From Alistipes sp. (lineage in GTDB: Bacteria; Bacteroidota; Bacteroidia; Bacteroidales; Rikenellaceae), in NCBI GenBank assembly GCA_017936685.1, contig JAGBFA010000013.1, forward strand, positions 62,001 to 126,000: 64,000 nt of DNA, given 5' to 3'. The position numbers were made by a program, and so were the translations under genes. Shown here one piece after another: positions 39,598 to 48,491 of the stretch; within the stretch, counting starts at the first letter, position 1; the number at the start of each line of letters is the position of its first letter. The notes below the pieces were generated by a model that saw nothing but the letters and a program-made list of their open reading frames with translations, ran no database searches and was not told the origin of the DNA.

Positions 39598-42039
39598 ATG
39601 AAGAGACTTCGTATCATATTGATTGCCGCGGCACTCTGCTACTCGGCGGGTGCCATGGCGGCACAGCCCTCGGCCGTGGAGCCCAACTACGATCTGGCCG
39701 AGCGTTTCTCGCCCGGCAAACTCTATCGCATGGTGTCCCAGACGCGCGTGGCGCCGCAGTGGTTCCGCTCCTCGTCCAAGTTCTGGTATTGGTGGCGCAC
39801 GCCCGAAGGGACGAAATACTATGTCGTCGATCCGGCTCGCGGCACTCGCAGCGAGCTGTGGGACATGGCCTCGCTGGCCGCACGCATCACGGAGCTGACG
39901 GGCGACCCGTTCGATGCCGAACATCTGCCCATTGCCAAGATGGAGCTTGCGGACGACCGCTACATGCTCTTCGACATAGCCACCTCGGTCGAGGAGCCGG
40001 CCGAGAACGAGGACGGCACGCCCAAGGACGACGGCAGCAAGCAGAAAAAGACATTCCATTTCCGCTGGGACATGCAGACACAGCAGCTCTCCGAGATCGA
40101 CGAGCGCGACAAAAGTTACCCTGATTGGGCAAACCTCTCGCCCGACGGCAGCGTTGCCGTCTACGAGCGCAACTACAACCTCTGGTACATGTCGGGCGAA
40201 GATGTCGAGAAGCTGCGCCGCAACCCCAAGGACAGCACCGTGGTGGAGCACCGGCTGACGAGCGACGGCACGGCCGACTTCTCATACAGCTGGTATGAAG
40301 ACAGCGTGGTGCAGATCGACACTGCGAAGCGTTATGCCGTCGACCTCTGCTGGTCGCCCGATTCGCGCCGCTTCGCCGTGGTGCGCAACGACGTATCGAA
40401 GATCAAGGATCTGTGGGTGATCGACGTGCTGTCGGAGCCGCGTCCCAAGTTGCAGAGCTACAAGTATCAGATGCCGGGTGAGGAGAGTCCTGCGGCACAT
40501 CTCGAACTCTTCGACATGGAGGATCTGTCGCGCCGCGAGATAGCCATCGACGCATATAAGGATCAGACCGTATATATCTGCGAGCGCACGCCGCTCCACA
40601 GCGATGCCTACGACAAACCAATGCGCAAGGTATGGTTAGGCGACAACGACCGCTTCTACTTCCTGCGCCAGAGCCGCGACATCAAGCGTATCGATCTCTG
40701 CGCCGTCGACGTGGCTGCGGCCGAGTGCCGGCAGATCGTCCACGAGCAGATGAACACCTCCATCGAGTCGCGCGATCCGGTGCTCGTCAACGGCGGAGCC
40801 GATCTGTTGCAGTGGTCGGAGCGCACCGGCTGGGCACACCTCTATCTCTACTCGGCCGAGGGCGAGCTGCGCAATGCCGTCACCTCGGGCGACTGGCATG
40901 TGAGCGACATCGTTCGTGTCGACGATACGCGCAAGGTGATCTACTTCGTTGCCACGGGCTACGACAAAACTGAAAATCCCTATTACAACCACCTCTTCCG
41001 CGTCAACTACGACGGCAGCGGCCTGCGCCGCCTCGATCCGGCCGACCATAACGGCGTCTTCTCCGTATCGGACGACGGCCGTTACTTCACCACCACCTAT
41101 TCGCGTGTCGACACGGCCCCCGTCTCGGAGCTCTACACCACCGACGGCCGCCGCGTGATGCCGCTCGAAGAGGTCGACCTGTCGCCGCTTATGGCCATGG
41201 GTTATAAGTTCCCGGAGCGTTTCACCGTGAAGGCGGCCGACGGCGTCACCGATCTCTACGGCGTTATGTACAAACCCTTCGACTTCGATCCCGAGAAGAA
41301 ATATCCCATAATTGAGTATGTCTACCCCGGTCCGCAGACCGAGGCCGTCAACGAGTCGTGGAACATCGGCATGAACCGCATCGACCGTCTGGCGCAGATC
41401 GGTTTTGTGGTCATCACTGTCGGCAACCGCGGCGGTCACCCCGACCGTTCGAAGTGGTATCACAACTACGGCTACGGCAACCTGCGCGACTACGGACTCA
41501 AAGACAAGGTGGTGGCCGCACAGCAGCTCGCCGCACGCCACTCCTTCATCGACATCAATCGCGTGGGCATACACGGCCACTCGGGCGGCGGCTTCATGTC
41601 GACCGCGGCCATACTCATGTATCCCGACTTCTTCAAGGCTGCCGTGTCGTGCGCCGGCAACCACGACAACCGCATCTATAACCGCTGGTGGAGTGAGAAG
41701 CACCACGGCATAAAGGAGGAGGTATCCGAAGAGGGCGACACCACCTTCGTCTACAAGATCTCCACCAATCCCGAGCTGGCTTCGCGTCTGAAAGGTCATC
41801 TGCTTCTTGTTCACGGCGATATGGACGATAACGTCCACCCGGGCAACACCATTCGTGTAGTCGATGCCCTGATCAAGGCCAACAAGCGTTTCGACATGCT
41901 GATCCTGCCCGGCCAGCATCACGGCTTCGGCTCCATGAACGAATATTTCTTCTGGAAGATGGCCGACTACTTCGCCGAGCATCTTCTCGGGTCGTCGCAG
42001 CGTGACATAGACATACGTCAGCTCAACAACGACCTTTAA
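39598..42039 (+). CDS. Dipeptidyl-peptidase IV family serine peptidase (S9B)
   Basis: This enzyme removes N-terminal Xaa-Pro or Xaa-Ala dipeptides, probably in the periplasm. The 813-residue protein has a signal peptide (cleavage near AMA/AQ), an eight-bladed beta-propeller (about 60-530) and a C-terminal alpha/beta hydrolase domain. The nucleophile lies in GHSGGGF, where most DPP-IV enzymes have GWSYGG. The Asp is in GDMDDNVHP and the His in GQHHGF. The segment YVYPGPQTEAVNESW is typical of the domain. Its stop is one base from a type-1 palindromic element. Confidence 0.93.
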   Translation: MKRLRIILIAAALCYSAGAMAAQPSAVEPNYDLAERFSPGKLYRMVSQTRVAPQWFRSSSKFWYWWRTPEGTKYYVVDPARGTRSELWDMASLAARITELTGDPFDAEHLPIAKMELADDRYMLFDIATSVEEPAENEDGTPKDDGSKQKKTFHFRWDMQTQQLSEIDERDKSYPDWANLSPDGSVAVYERNYNLWYMSGEDVEKLRRNPKDSTVVEHRLTSDGTADFSYSWYEDSVVQIDTAKRYAVDLCWSPDSRRFAVVRNDVSKIKDLWVIDVLSEPRPKLQSYKYQMPGEESPAAHLELFDMEDLSRREIAIDAYKDQTVYICERTPLHSDAYDKPMRKVWLGDNDRFYFLRQSRDIKRIDLCAVDVAAAECRQIVHEQMNTSIESRDPVLVNGGADLLQWSERTGWAHLYLYSAEGELRNAVTSGDWHVSDIVRVDDTRKVIYFVATGYDKTENPYYNHLFRVNYDGSGLRRLDPADHNGVFSVSDDGRYFTTTYSRVDTAPVSELYTTDGRRVMPLEEVDLSPLMAMGYKFPERFTVKAADGVTDLYGVMYKPFDFDPEKKYPIIEYVYPGPQTEAVNESWNIGMNRIDRLAQIGFVVITVGNRGGHPDRSKWYHNYGYGNLRDYGLKDKVVAAQQLAARHSFIDINRVGIHGHSGGGFMSTAAILMYPDFFKAAVSCAGNHDNRIYNRWWSEKHHGIKEEVSEEGDTTFVYKISTNPELASRLKGHLLLVHGDMDDNVHPGNTIRVVDALIKANKRFDMLILPGQHHGFGSMNEYFFWKMADYFAEHLLGSSQRDIDIRQLNNDL

Positions 42040-42040
42040 C

Positions 42041-42161
42041 TTTTTCGTGAAAAGCGGCATTCTACTGCCGCGCACTCAACTGCCCGAACAGGTAGTACGC
42101 TAAGTACAACCTGTCCGGGCACTTTTCGTTTGCGTTGTATAATACCGCTTTTGACGAAAAA
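42041..42161 (+). repeat. Type-1 palindromic element after the DPP gene
   Basis: The left end TTTTTCGTGAAAAGCGG begins two bases after the TAA; the right end is CCGCTTTTGACGAAAAA. A local stem GCGGCA/TGCCGC lies inside, and the centre (42082-42120) is GCCCGAACAGGTAGTAC against GTACAACCTGTCCGGGC. This copy serves as the reference for the family. Confidence 0.85.
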
Positions 42162-42167
42162 TTTTTC

Positions 42168-42287
42168 TTTTCCATGAAAACACCGCACCTGCTTCCTCTC
42201 CTCGTCGTTCAGCAATGGGAAATACGTCAGTATGTCCCATCGCTTCGCTCCGTCGGAGAGTCGCATCTGCGGCATTTTGATGAAAAA
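42168..42287 (+). repeat. Type-2 palindromic element after the DPP gene
   Basis: The ends are TTTTCCATGAAAACACCG and CGGCATTTTGATGAAAAA. The centre (42215-42240) is ATGGGAAATAC / GTATGTCCCAT, in which the usual GTAC pair is replaced by ATAC/GTAT, a compensated change. The constant linker GGCGCATAATTCTTTGGAG follows. Confidence 0.85.
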
Positions 42288-42327
42288 GAGGCGCATAATT
42301 CTTTGGAGACTATTTCTGCCGTCCTGC

Positions 42328-42924
42328 CATTCTGAGTGTAACGAAGAATCCGGTTGTGGACTATGTGCGTGGTCAATGTGCCCACTCTGTCATTCTGAGG
42401 AGCAGTCGCAGACTGCGACGTGAGAATCTCTCTTTCGGTCGACAAGCGTACCCCGGTCGGCGAGACTCCCACGGTCGGGCTGCGCCCTCCCTCGAAGTGA
42501 CAGACTACCTGTCAACGCTCCACCGCGGGACGAGGGACAACGCTTGCCACGCTCCGCATGGAGCGCGATAAATCGCGCGACAAAAGCCCCTCCCGAGGGA
42601 GGGGATTTACGCCGCGTCGCTGCGCGACTTTTTGCGGCGTGACTGCTTTGGCGGCTCGGCAATTCGCAAGCGATTGCACTCGCCTGTTGAAGCAGTTGGG
42701 GTGGGGTCAGAATTATATAACGGCGCAAGCCGTAGCTCTGTGGTCGACATTTGCCTGTCATTCTGAGGAGCGATTGCAAATCGCGACGTGAGAATCTCTC
42801 TTTCGGTCGACAAGCGTACTCCGGTCGGCGAGACTCCCACAGTCGGGCTGCGCCCTCCCTCGGAGTGACAGTAGTATGCGAATGAACTCCCACGGTCAGG
42901 CAAAACCCTCCCTCGGAGTGACAG
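42328..42924. repeat. Long composite repeat block between the DPP gene and rarA
   Basis: Units: decayed GAAGAATCC (42328-42352); GTCATTCTGAGGAGC with stem GCAGTC/GACTGC (42390-42430); inverted end with GGGCTGCGCCC (42460-42503); the third module (about 42511-42756) with CGCGAT/ATCGCG, CCCCTCCC/GGGAGGGG and GCCGC/GCGGC; a second GTCATTCTGAGGAGC unit with CGATT/AATCG (42757-42798); and two more inverted ends (42829-42870; 42886-42924). No gene is seen in this 924-base gap. Confidence 0.75.
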
Positions 42925-42963
42925 CAAGTTTTTCATTTCGACCGTCAGCGAGACAGACGGCAT

Positions 42964-44241
42964 CTACTTATATTTCTCGCCCCAGAGACGCTTGATGTTC
43001 TCGGCGATGCGCGCCTCCTGCTGGTTGCCCGTGTCGGGAGTGTAGAACTTGCGGCCGGAGAGCGACTCGGGCAGGAACTCCTGCTCGACGAAGTGGCCGG
43101 CGAAGTCGTGGGCATATTTGTAGTCGGCACCATAGCCAAGATCGTCCATGAGGCGCGTGGGCGCGTTGCGCAGATGCAGCGGTACGGGGCGGTTTGTGGT
43201 GTCGTGTTCGACCAGCGACAGCGCGGCGTTGATGGCTTTGTAGGCCGAGTTGCTCTTGGCACTGGTGGCAAGATATATCGTCGTCTCGGCCAGTGTGATG
43301 CGTGCTTCGGGCATGCCGATCTTGTGCACCGTGTCGAAGCAGGCGTTGGCCAGCAGCAGGGCATTGGGGTTGGCCAGCCCTATGTCCTCCGAGGCGAGTA
43401 TGACCAATCGGCGGGCTATGAACCGCGGCTCCTCGCCGCCGGCAAGCATGCGTGCCAGCCAGTAGATGGCGGCATTGGGATCGCTGCCGCGCACCGATTT
43501 GATGAATGCCGATATGACATCGTAGTGCTGTTCGCCATGCTTGTCGTAGAGGGCGATGTTCTGTTGCAGGCATTGCGTGACGTGCTCGTCGTCGATGACC
43601 AACTTACCGTCGGCGGCACCTGCCATGATGTCGAGTATGTTGAGCAGCTTGCGCGCATCGCCGCCCGAGAAGCGGAACAGAGCCTCGGTCTGCCGCACCT
43701 CGACCTCGCGGCTGCGCATCTCCTCGTCCTGCGTCAACGCCCTGTCGAGCAGCGTTTGCAGGTCGCTGTCCTCCATGTGTTTCAGAACATAGACCTGGCA
43801 GCGGCTCAGCAGCGGCGGTATGACCTCGAACGAGGGGTTTTCGGTGGTGGCACCGATGAGCGTCACCACGCCCTGCTCGACGGCACCCAACAGCGAGTCC
43901 TGCTGCGACTTGTTGAAGCGGTGGATCTCGTCGATGAACAGAAATGCCGGACGGGCATTGAACAGATGCTGGTTGCGTGCCTTCTCGATCACCTCGCGCA
44001 CCTCCTTCACACCGCTGGTGACGGCCGACAGCGTGTAGAACGGGCGGTCGAGCTGCGAGGATATGATCTTGGCCAGTGTGGTCTTGCCCACGCCGGGAGG
44101 GCCCCACAGTATGAATGACGGCACGCTGCCCGAGGCGATAAAGCGGCGGAATACGCCTCCTTCGCCTACCAGGTGCTGCTGTCCTATGTATTCGTCGAGC
44201 GTGCGCGGACGCAGACGCTCGGCAAGCGGAATCGTTGCCAT
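42964..44241 (-). CDS. rarA: Replication-associated recombination protein A
   Basis: RarA (MgsA) is an AAA+ ATPase that acts at stalled replication forks. The 425 residues match the family. It begins with PLAERLRPRTLDEYIGQQHL, Walker A is GPPGVGKTT (about 46-54) and Walker B is FLFIDEIHRFNK. The C-terminal segment with RDAPTRLM-like residues (HLRNAPTRLMDDLGYG) is typical. It is the last gene of a run from glgB, 32 bases after the L,D-transpeptidase. Confidence 0.96.
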   Translation of the reverse strand: MATIPLAERLRPRTLDEYIGQQHLVGEGGVFRRFIASGSVPSFILWGPPGVGKTTLAKIISSQLDRPFYTLSAVTSGVKEVREVIEKARNQHLFNARPAFLFIDEIHRFNKSQQDSLLGAVEQGVVTLIGATTENPSFEVIPPLLSRCQVYVLKHMEDSDLQTLLDRALTQDEEMRSREVEVRQTEALFRFSGGDARKLLNILDIMAGAADGKLVIDDEHVTQCLQQNIALYDKHGEQHYDVISAFIKSVRGSDPNAAIYWLARMLAGGEEPRFIARRLVILASEDIGLANPNALLLANACFDTVHKIGMPEARITLAETTIYLATSAKSNSAYKAINAALSLVEHDTTNRPVPLHLRNAPTRLMDDLGYGADYKYAHDFAGHFVEQEFLPESLSGRKFYTPDTGNQQEARIAENIKRLWGEKYK

Positions 44242-44273
44242 GAATAGCGGAGTTTATCGGTGAGGTTTCGCCG

Positions 44274-45131
44274 TTACTTTACTCTGATGCGCTGTCCGAG
44301 CGAGAGCCGGTCGATGTTGGCTACCGAGGGGTTAAGCTTTTTCAAGCGTTTGAGCGTCGTGCCGTTGCGCGCGGCTATGGCCGAAGCCGTGTCGCCCGAC
44401 ACCACCGTATACCATACGGCATCGGCATCGGTATCGGTATCGGCATCGGCTGTCGGCTGTCGGCTCTCGCCGTTGTTTGCGCCCTGCTCGGCCGACGGTT
44501 CGCCGTCCTGTTTGCGGTCGGCATCGGAGGTCTCTATCCGAACGGGCATGCCTACGCGAACCATGGGTTTCAGAGAGTCGAGGTCGGCATTGTGCAGACG
44601 TATGCACCCCTCGGTGGCACGTGTACCTATCGACGAGGGGTCGTGCGTGCCGTGTATACCTATGCCGGTGTGGGGCGGCGTTTTGAGTCGAATGAACCAG
44701 TTGCCGTAGCAGCCCTTGATCTGACCCTTGCCGTCGCCGAAGTCGTGAGTCCACGTCGAGGCCGGCTGGATCTGCTGTACGGTGAAGTCGCCCTCGGGTG
44801 TCTTCATGTCGCCCACGCGGCTCTTGTTGCCTAAGTTGCGGCCGCAGGCTATCGGGAAGCGGCAGATGACGCGCTCGTCGACATCGAAGAGCGTAAGGGT
44901 CATGCTCTGTTTGGATATGACGATGCGTCCCGGGTGCGATGCGTCGCCCTTGGGAGTATCCTCCTCCTTCGGAGTCTCGGTTTCGTGTGCAGACGGCTCC
45001 TCGGCAGAGGTTGTTTCGGCCGTATCGGCGAGTAGCGGCTGCTTGTCCTCGCGGCCGCGAGAGGCGGTGGCTATCTCGTATATGCCCCACGCCGATAGGA
45101 TTATGATGATTAAAGCAATGATTCGTTTCAT
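44274..45131 (-). CDS. L,D-transpeptidase (YkuD) with C-terminal LysM
   Basis: A 285-residue envelope enzyme that forms 3-3 peptidoglycan cross-links or attaches proteins to peptidoglycan. An N-terminal membrane anchor (residues 4-20) is followed by an acidic linker. The YkuD domain (about 70-195) contains the catalytic HGTHDPSSIG and TEGCIRLH (Cys near 174). A LysM peptidoglycan-binding motif (about 238-284) begins YTVVSGDTASAIAARNG. It lies 27 bases after the zinc-ribbon protein gene. Confidence 0.92.
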   Translation of the reverse strand: MKRIIALIIIILSAWGIYEIATASRGREDKQPLLADTAETTSAEEPSAHETETPKEEDTPKGDASHPGRIVISKQSMTLTLFDVDERVICRFPIACGRNLGNKSRVGDMKTPEGDFTVQQIQPASTWTHDFGDGKGQIKGCYGNWFIRLKTPPHTGIGIHGTHDPSSIGTRATEGCIRLHNADLDSLKPMVRVGMPVRIETSDADRKQDGEPSAEQGANNGESRQPTADADTDTDADAVWYTVVSGDTASAIAARNGTTLKRLKKLNPSVANIDRLSLGQRIRVK

Positions 45132-45158
45132 CTCTTTTGCGTATGTTTTTCGGTGCGG

Positions 45159-46361
45159 TTATTCGAGCAGTGAGCGCGTGAAATCGAGTTCGAGACGGTA
45201 GGTGCCCGCCGAGGTGCATGTGATGTCGCGCACGTCGCAGTCATCGGTGCAGCCCAATATGCGGTACTCCTCGTCGCCCTCGTAGAACTCTATGAATGCC
45301 ATGAAAGCCGTGCTGTCGCTGGGGTCGAACAGCCGGAATGCGATCATCTGTCGCGGTGCCACGTCGATCTTGTAAGGCGTAGATACGATCAGTTTGCCGG
45401 ATACCCACTCCCAACCCTGCCGCACGACTGCGTCGGCCAGGGCGCGCCGCCATTTGGCCGTTGAGATGCTCTCACGCGCCGAGGCATCGGGCGTAATATT
45501 GCAATCCATGACAGCGAACTCATCGTCGGAGATGATGAACTCTGCCGATACATATCCGCGCGAGCCTGCGTATTGGCCGTCGGCCACACGCACCTCCGTC
45601 CACTTGTCGTCGTATTGCGATACCACGTCCAAGTACGTACCGTATTCTATAAGCGCGAGTTTGTTCGTGTTGTCGGCGTTCGTCGCAGACGAACGCAGCC
45701 ATATACGGTCGGCGAATACCGCGGCGCGCGTGCAGCCGTATGGCAGCGTGGGCTTGATCCAGCTGTCGTCATCGTTGATGAGATCGTCGGTCGAGACGGC
45801 ATAGACGTTGCCGTAGAGGTTTTCGGCTCCGGCGGGTATGGGATCGTATATCTCGCAGCCGAGATCGTCGTCGTCCCAGTCGTCATCGTTGGCTGCGGCA
45901 GTTTGTCCGGCGGCAGTTTGCCCTGCTGCATCGGCAACTTGCGTGCTTTTGGTTTTATTCTGTTTTTTGTCCATGAATATGTAGACTCCCGCTCCGCATG
46001 CGGCCGCGAACAACAGCGCGAGCACTATGTAGAGTACGGAGCGGCCGCGCGACTGGCGTTTCTCAGGCGCAGGCTGCGGTGCGGGTTGCGGCACGGGTAC
46101 GGGCTGCGGTGCAGGCGTTGGTTCGGGCTGCGGCGGTCCATACATGACACCGCGTTGCAGTTTGGGTATGTGCTGCGTTTCTTCCGCTTTGGCCGGAGGA
46201 GTTATAGATTCGGCCTGCGGCGTTACAGATGTTGTAAGCATGCCGTCTTGGACGGCTTGTTGCAAAGAGTCGGTGCCGGTGAGCTGTGCCGAGCAGTGTG
46301 GGCAGCGCGGAGCCTTGTCGGAGACGGTTCCTCCGCAGGCGGGACATTTTATCAGAGCCAT
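45159..46361 (-). CDS. Zinc-ribbon membrane protein with SH3-like domain
   Basis: A 400-residue protein. The N-terminal zinc ribbon has Cys6, Cys9, Cys20 and Cys23 (KCPACGG, APRCPHC). A Pro/Gln-rich linker (about 70-105), one membrane span (about 110-130) and an extracytoplasmic SH3-like domain (about 220-300, with WTEVRVADGQYAGSRGYVS) follow. The start at 46361 (MALIKCP) is chosen because the open frame upstream lies in the glgB end and encodes no domain. The function is unknown; the SH3 type often binds cell wall. It lies 13 bases after glgB. Confidence 0.8.
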   Translation of the reverse strand: MALIKCPACGGTVSDKAPRCPHCSAQLTGTDSLQQAVQDGMLTTSVTPQAESITPPAKAEETQHIPKLQRGVMYGPPQPEPTPAPQPVPVPQPAPQPAPEKRQSRGRSVLYIVLALLFAAACGAGVYIFMDKKQNKTKSTQVADAAGQTAAGQTAAANDDDWDDDDLGCEIYDPIPAGAENLYGNVYAVSTDDLINDDDSWIKPTLPYGCTRAAVFADRIWLRSSATNADNTNKLALIEYGTYLDVVSQYDDKWTEVRVADGQYAGSRGYVSAEFIISDDEFAVMDCNITPDASARESISTAKWRRALADAVVRQGWEWVSGKLIVSTPYKIDVAPRQMIAFRLFDPSDSTAFMAFIEFYEGDEEYRILGCTDDCDVRDITCTSAGTYRLELDFTRSLLE

Positions 46362-46374
46362 ATCGTTTGGTTTT

Positions 46375-48408
46375 TTATTTGATATATCTAAATACGGTGG
46401 CGGTGCGCGAGGTGTTGTAGATGCGTATCGAGTAGTGCTCCGCGCCCTCCGTGTCTGTGTGCGTAGTCGAGAAGTGCTCCTCATCGGGCGAGGTGCGGGC
46501 GAATCCGCCGAAACGCTCCTCGTCGGTCGAGAGCAGCGGCGTGTATTTGCCCGGCCACGGTACGGGCATCTCGTAGTCGGGGATCGAGGCCGAGGGGTGC
46601 CAGTTGAAGACGAATACTAAGTTGCTGTGCGAGAAGACCATCGTCTTGTTCTGCTCGTCGATCAGCAGATTGTAGGGATAGCCGTCCGAGAGCACGCCGT
46701 ACTCCTTGACTATGCGCAGCATCTCTCGGTCGAAGTCGGCCAGATAGGAGTAGCGCAGCAGCAGGTTGTCGCGCAGCGACCACTGCCGGCGGGCATGCGC
46801 ATACGACCAGCCGTTGCCCTCTCTGGGGAAGTCGATCCACTCGGGGTGGCCGAACTCGTTGCCCATGAAGCAGAGGTAGGCCTCGCCGCCGGTGGATATG
46901 GTCATCAGGCGTATCATCTTGTGCAGAGCCATGCCGCGGTCGACGACCAGATTCTGCGAAGCACGGTCCATCGAGTAGTACATCTCCTTGTCCATAAGGC
47001 GGAAGGCAATGGTCTTGTCGCCCACTAAAGCCTGGTCGTGCGACTCGGCGTAGGCTACCGTGCGCACGCTCGGCAGGCGGTTGGTCATCACCGACCACAT
47101 CTCCCACAGGTTCCACTCCTCGTCGCTCTGCTCTTTGAGTATCTTGATCCAGTAGTCGGGGATCGACATGCCTAAACGGTAGTCGAAGCCTATGCCGCCG
47201 TCGTCGACGGCCGAGCAGATGCCGGGCATGCCGCTCACGTCCTCGGCTATGGTGACGGCATCGGGGCGGAACTCGTGCGTCAGGCGGTTGGCAAGCGACA
47301 GGTAGACTATGGCATCGCGGTCGACACCCTCGTCGAAGAACTTTTCGCGCGAGTCGAACTCGACGTATCCGTGATGGTGGTAGAGCATCGAGGTTACGCC
47401 GTCGAAGCGGTAGCCGTCGAAGTGGAACTCGTCGAGCCAGTATTTCACGTTCGAGAGCAGGAAGTGCTGCACCTCGCGCTTGCCGTAGTCGAATGTCTTT
47501 GAGTCCCAGTACTTCTGATAACCGGCCTCTCCGGCCTTGGAATAGAGGTGGTCCGAGCCGTCCAGCTCGTTGATGCCCTCGTTGAGGTTCTTGACGTAGT
47601 GGGCGTGCACAAGGTCCATTATGACGGCCAGCCCCAGCGAGTGCGCCTTGTCGACGAGAGCTTTGAGCTGCTCGGGCGTACCGAAGCGCGACGAGGGGGC
47701 GAACAGACTCGACACATGATAGCCGAACGAGCCGTAGTAGGGGTGTTCGGCGATGGCCATGAGCTGCACGGCGTTGTAGCCCTCGCTTTTTATAATAGGT
47801 AGTATCTTATCCGCAAACTCCTCGTATGTGCCCACGCCCTCGCGCTCCTGCGCCATGCCCACATGCGCCTCGTAGATCAGCAGCGATTCCTGCCGCGCAG
47901 CCGAGAAACCCTCGTCGCTCCATGCGAAGGGCTGCGGCTGCCAGAACTGCGCCGTGAAGTTCTTGGTCTCTTCGTCCTGCACCACGCGCGTGGCGTAGGC
48001 CGGTATGCGGTCGTGCCAGCCGTTGGCACCGTGTACGTGCAGCTTGTAGAGCGAGCCGTGAGTCAGCCTGTCGGCATACATGGCATCGGGCAGAAACGTG
48101 CTCCACACGCCCGAGCGGTCCTTGTCCAGCCGCAGCTGCGTGCGCTGCCACGAGTTGAAGTCGCCGAACAGATAGACATCGGCCGCCTCGGGCAGCCACT
48201 CGCGGAACCACCAGCCCGCCATGTCGTCGTCTCTCTGCCAGCCGAAATAGCGGTAGCCGTTGGCATAGTCCGTGATCGTGCCCGACGAGCGTTCTATGTC
48301 GGCCATGCGGCCGAGGTACATATCGTGACGACGCTCTATCTCCTGCTCGACCGGTTCGAGCCAACTGTCGGCTTCGACAATGGCCAGACGCTTTTTTTGC
48401 CCTCCCAT
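46375..48408 (-). CDS. glgB: 1,4-alpha-glucan branching enzyme (GH13)
   Basis: This enzyme introduces alpha-1,6 branches into glycogen. The 677-residue protein has an N-terminal CBM48-type domain (YANGYRYFGWQRDDD), the (beta/alpha)8 catalytic domain, and a C-terminal beta domain. Catalytic-site motifs are DGYRFDGVTSMLY, TIAEDVSGMPG and AYAESHDQALVGDKT. The length and motifs resemble the eukaryote-like branching enzymes found in Bacteroidetes. The half-length glycogen-synthase-like gene at 60216 is the only other glycogen gene here. Confidence 0.95.
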   Translation of the reverse strand: MGGQKKRLAIVEADSWLEPVEQEIERRHDMYLGRMADIERSSGTITDYANGYRYFGWQRDDDMAGWWFREWLPEAADVYLFGDFNSWQRTQLRLDKDRSGVWSTFLPDAMYADRLTHGSLYKLHVHGANGWHDRIPAYATRVVQDEETKNFTAQFWQPQPFAWSDEGFSAARQESLLIYEAHVGMAQEREGVGTYEEFADKILPIIKSEGYNAVQLMAIAEHPYYGSFGYHVSSLFAPSSRFGTPEQLKALVDKAHSLGLAVIMDLVHAHYVKNLNEGINELDGSDHLYSKAGEAGYQKYWDSKTFDYGKREVQHFLLSNVKYWLDEFHFDGYRFDGVTSMLYHHHGYVEFDSREKFFDEGVDRDAIVYLSLANRLTHEFRPDAVTIAEDVSGMPGICSAVDDGGIGFDYRLGMSIPDYWIKILKEQSDEEWNLWEMWSVMTNRLPSVRTVAYAESHDQALVGDKTIAFRLMDKEMYYSMDRASQNLVVDRGMALHKMIRLMTISTGGEAYLCFMGNEFGHPEWIDFPREGNGWSYAHARRQWSLRDNLLLRYSYLADFDREMLRIVKEYGVLSDGYPYNLLIDEQNKTMVFSHSNLVFVFNWHPSASIPDYEMPVPWPGKYTPLLSTDEERFGGFARTSPDEEHFSTTHTDTEGAEHYSIRIYNTSRTATVFRYIK

Positions 48409-48431
48409 ACGTTTTTATAGCTGATTGTGCA

Positions 48432-48439
48432 CAAATATA
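48432..48439 (-). promoter_or_regulatory. glgB promoter -7 box
   Basis: TATATTTG on the - strand matches TAnnTTTG, 24 bases before the glgB ATG. It lies only 11 bases from the divergent promoter for the peptide symporter. Confidence 0.6.
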
Positions 48440-48450
48440 CGAAATTTTAT

Positions 48451-48458
48451 TATCTTTG
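48451..48458 (+). promoter_or_regulatory. Peptide symporter promoter -7 box
   Basis: TATCTTTG matches TAnnTTTG, 33 bases before the ATG at 48492. The two divergent -7 boxes imply overlapping -33 regions. Confidence 0.6.
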
Positions 48459-48491
48459 TACACTGCATACTGAATAATTAAAAGCTACTTT

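Noticed and set aside
42041..42287. Classical MITE or insertion sequence
   Set aside because: Terminal inverted repeats fit a MITE, but there are no clear target duplications, no transposase is present, and the fixed register with stop codons and compensated stems is unlike a simple transposon remnant. A single-strand transposase elsewhere is not excluded.
42227..42963. Open frames of 60-170 residues in the repeat block after the DPP gene
   Set aside because: They lie in repeat DNA, occur on both strands and have no ribosome site or family similarity.
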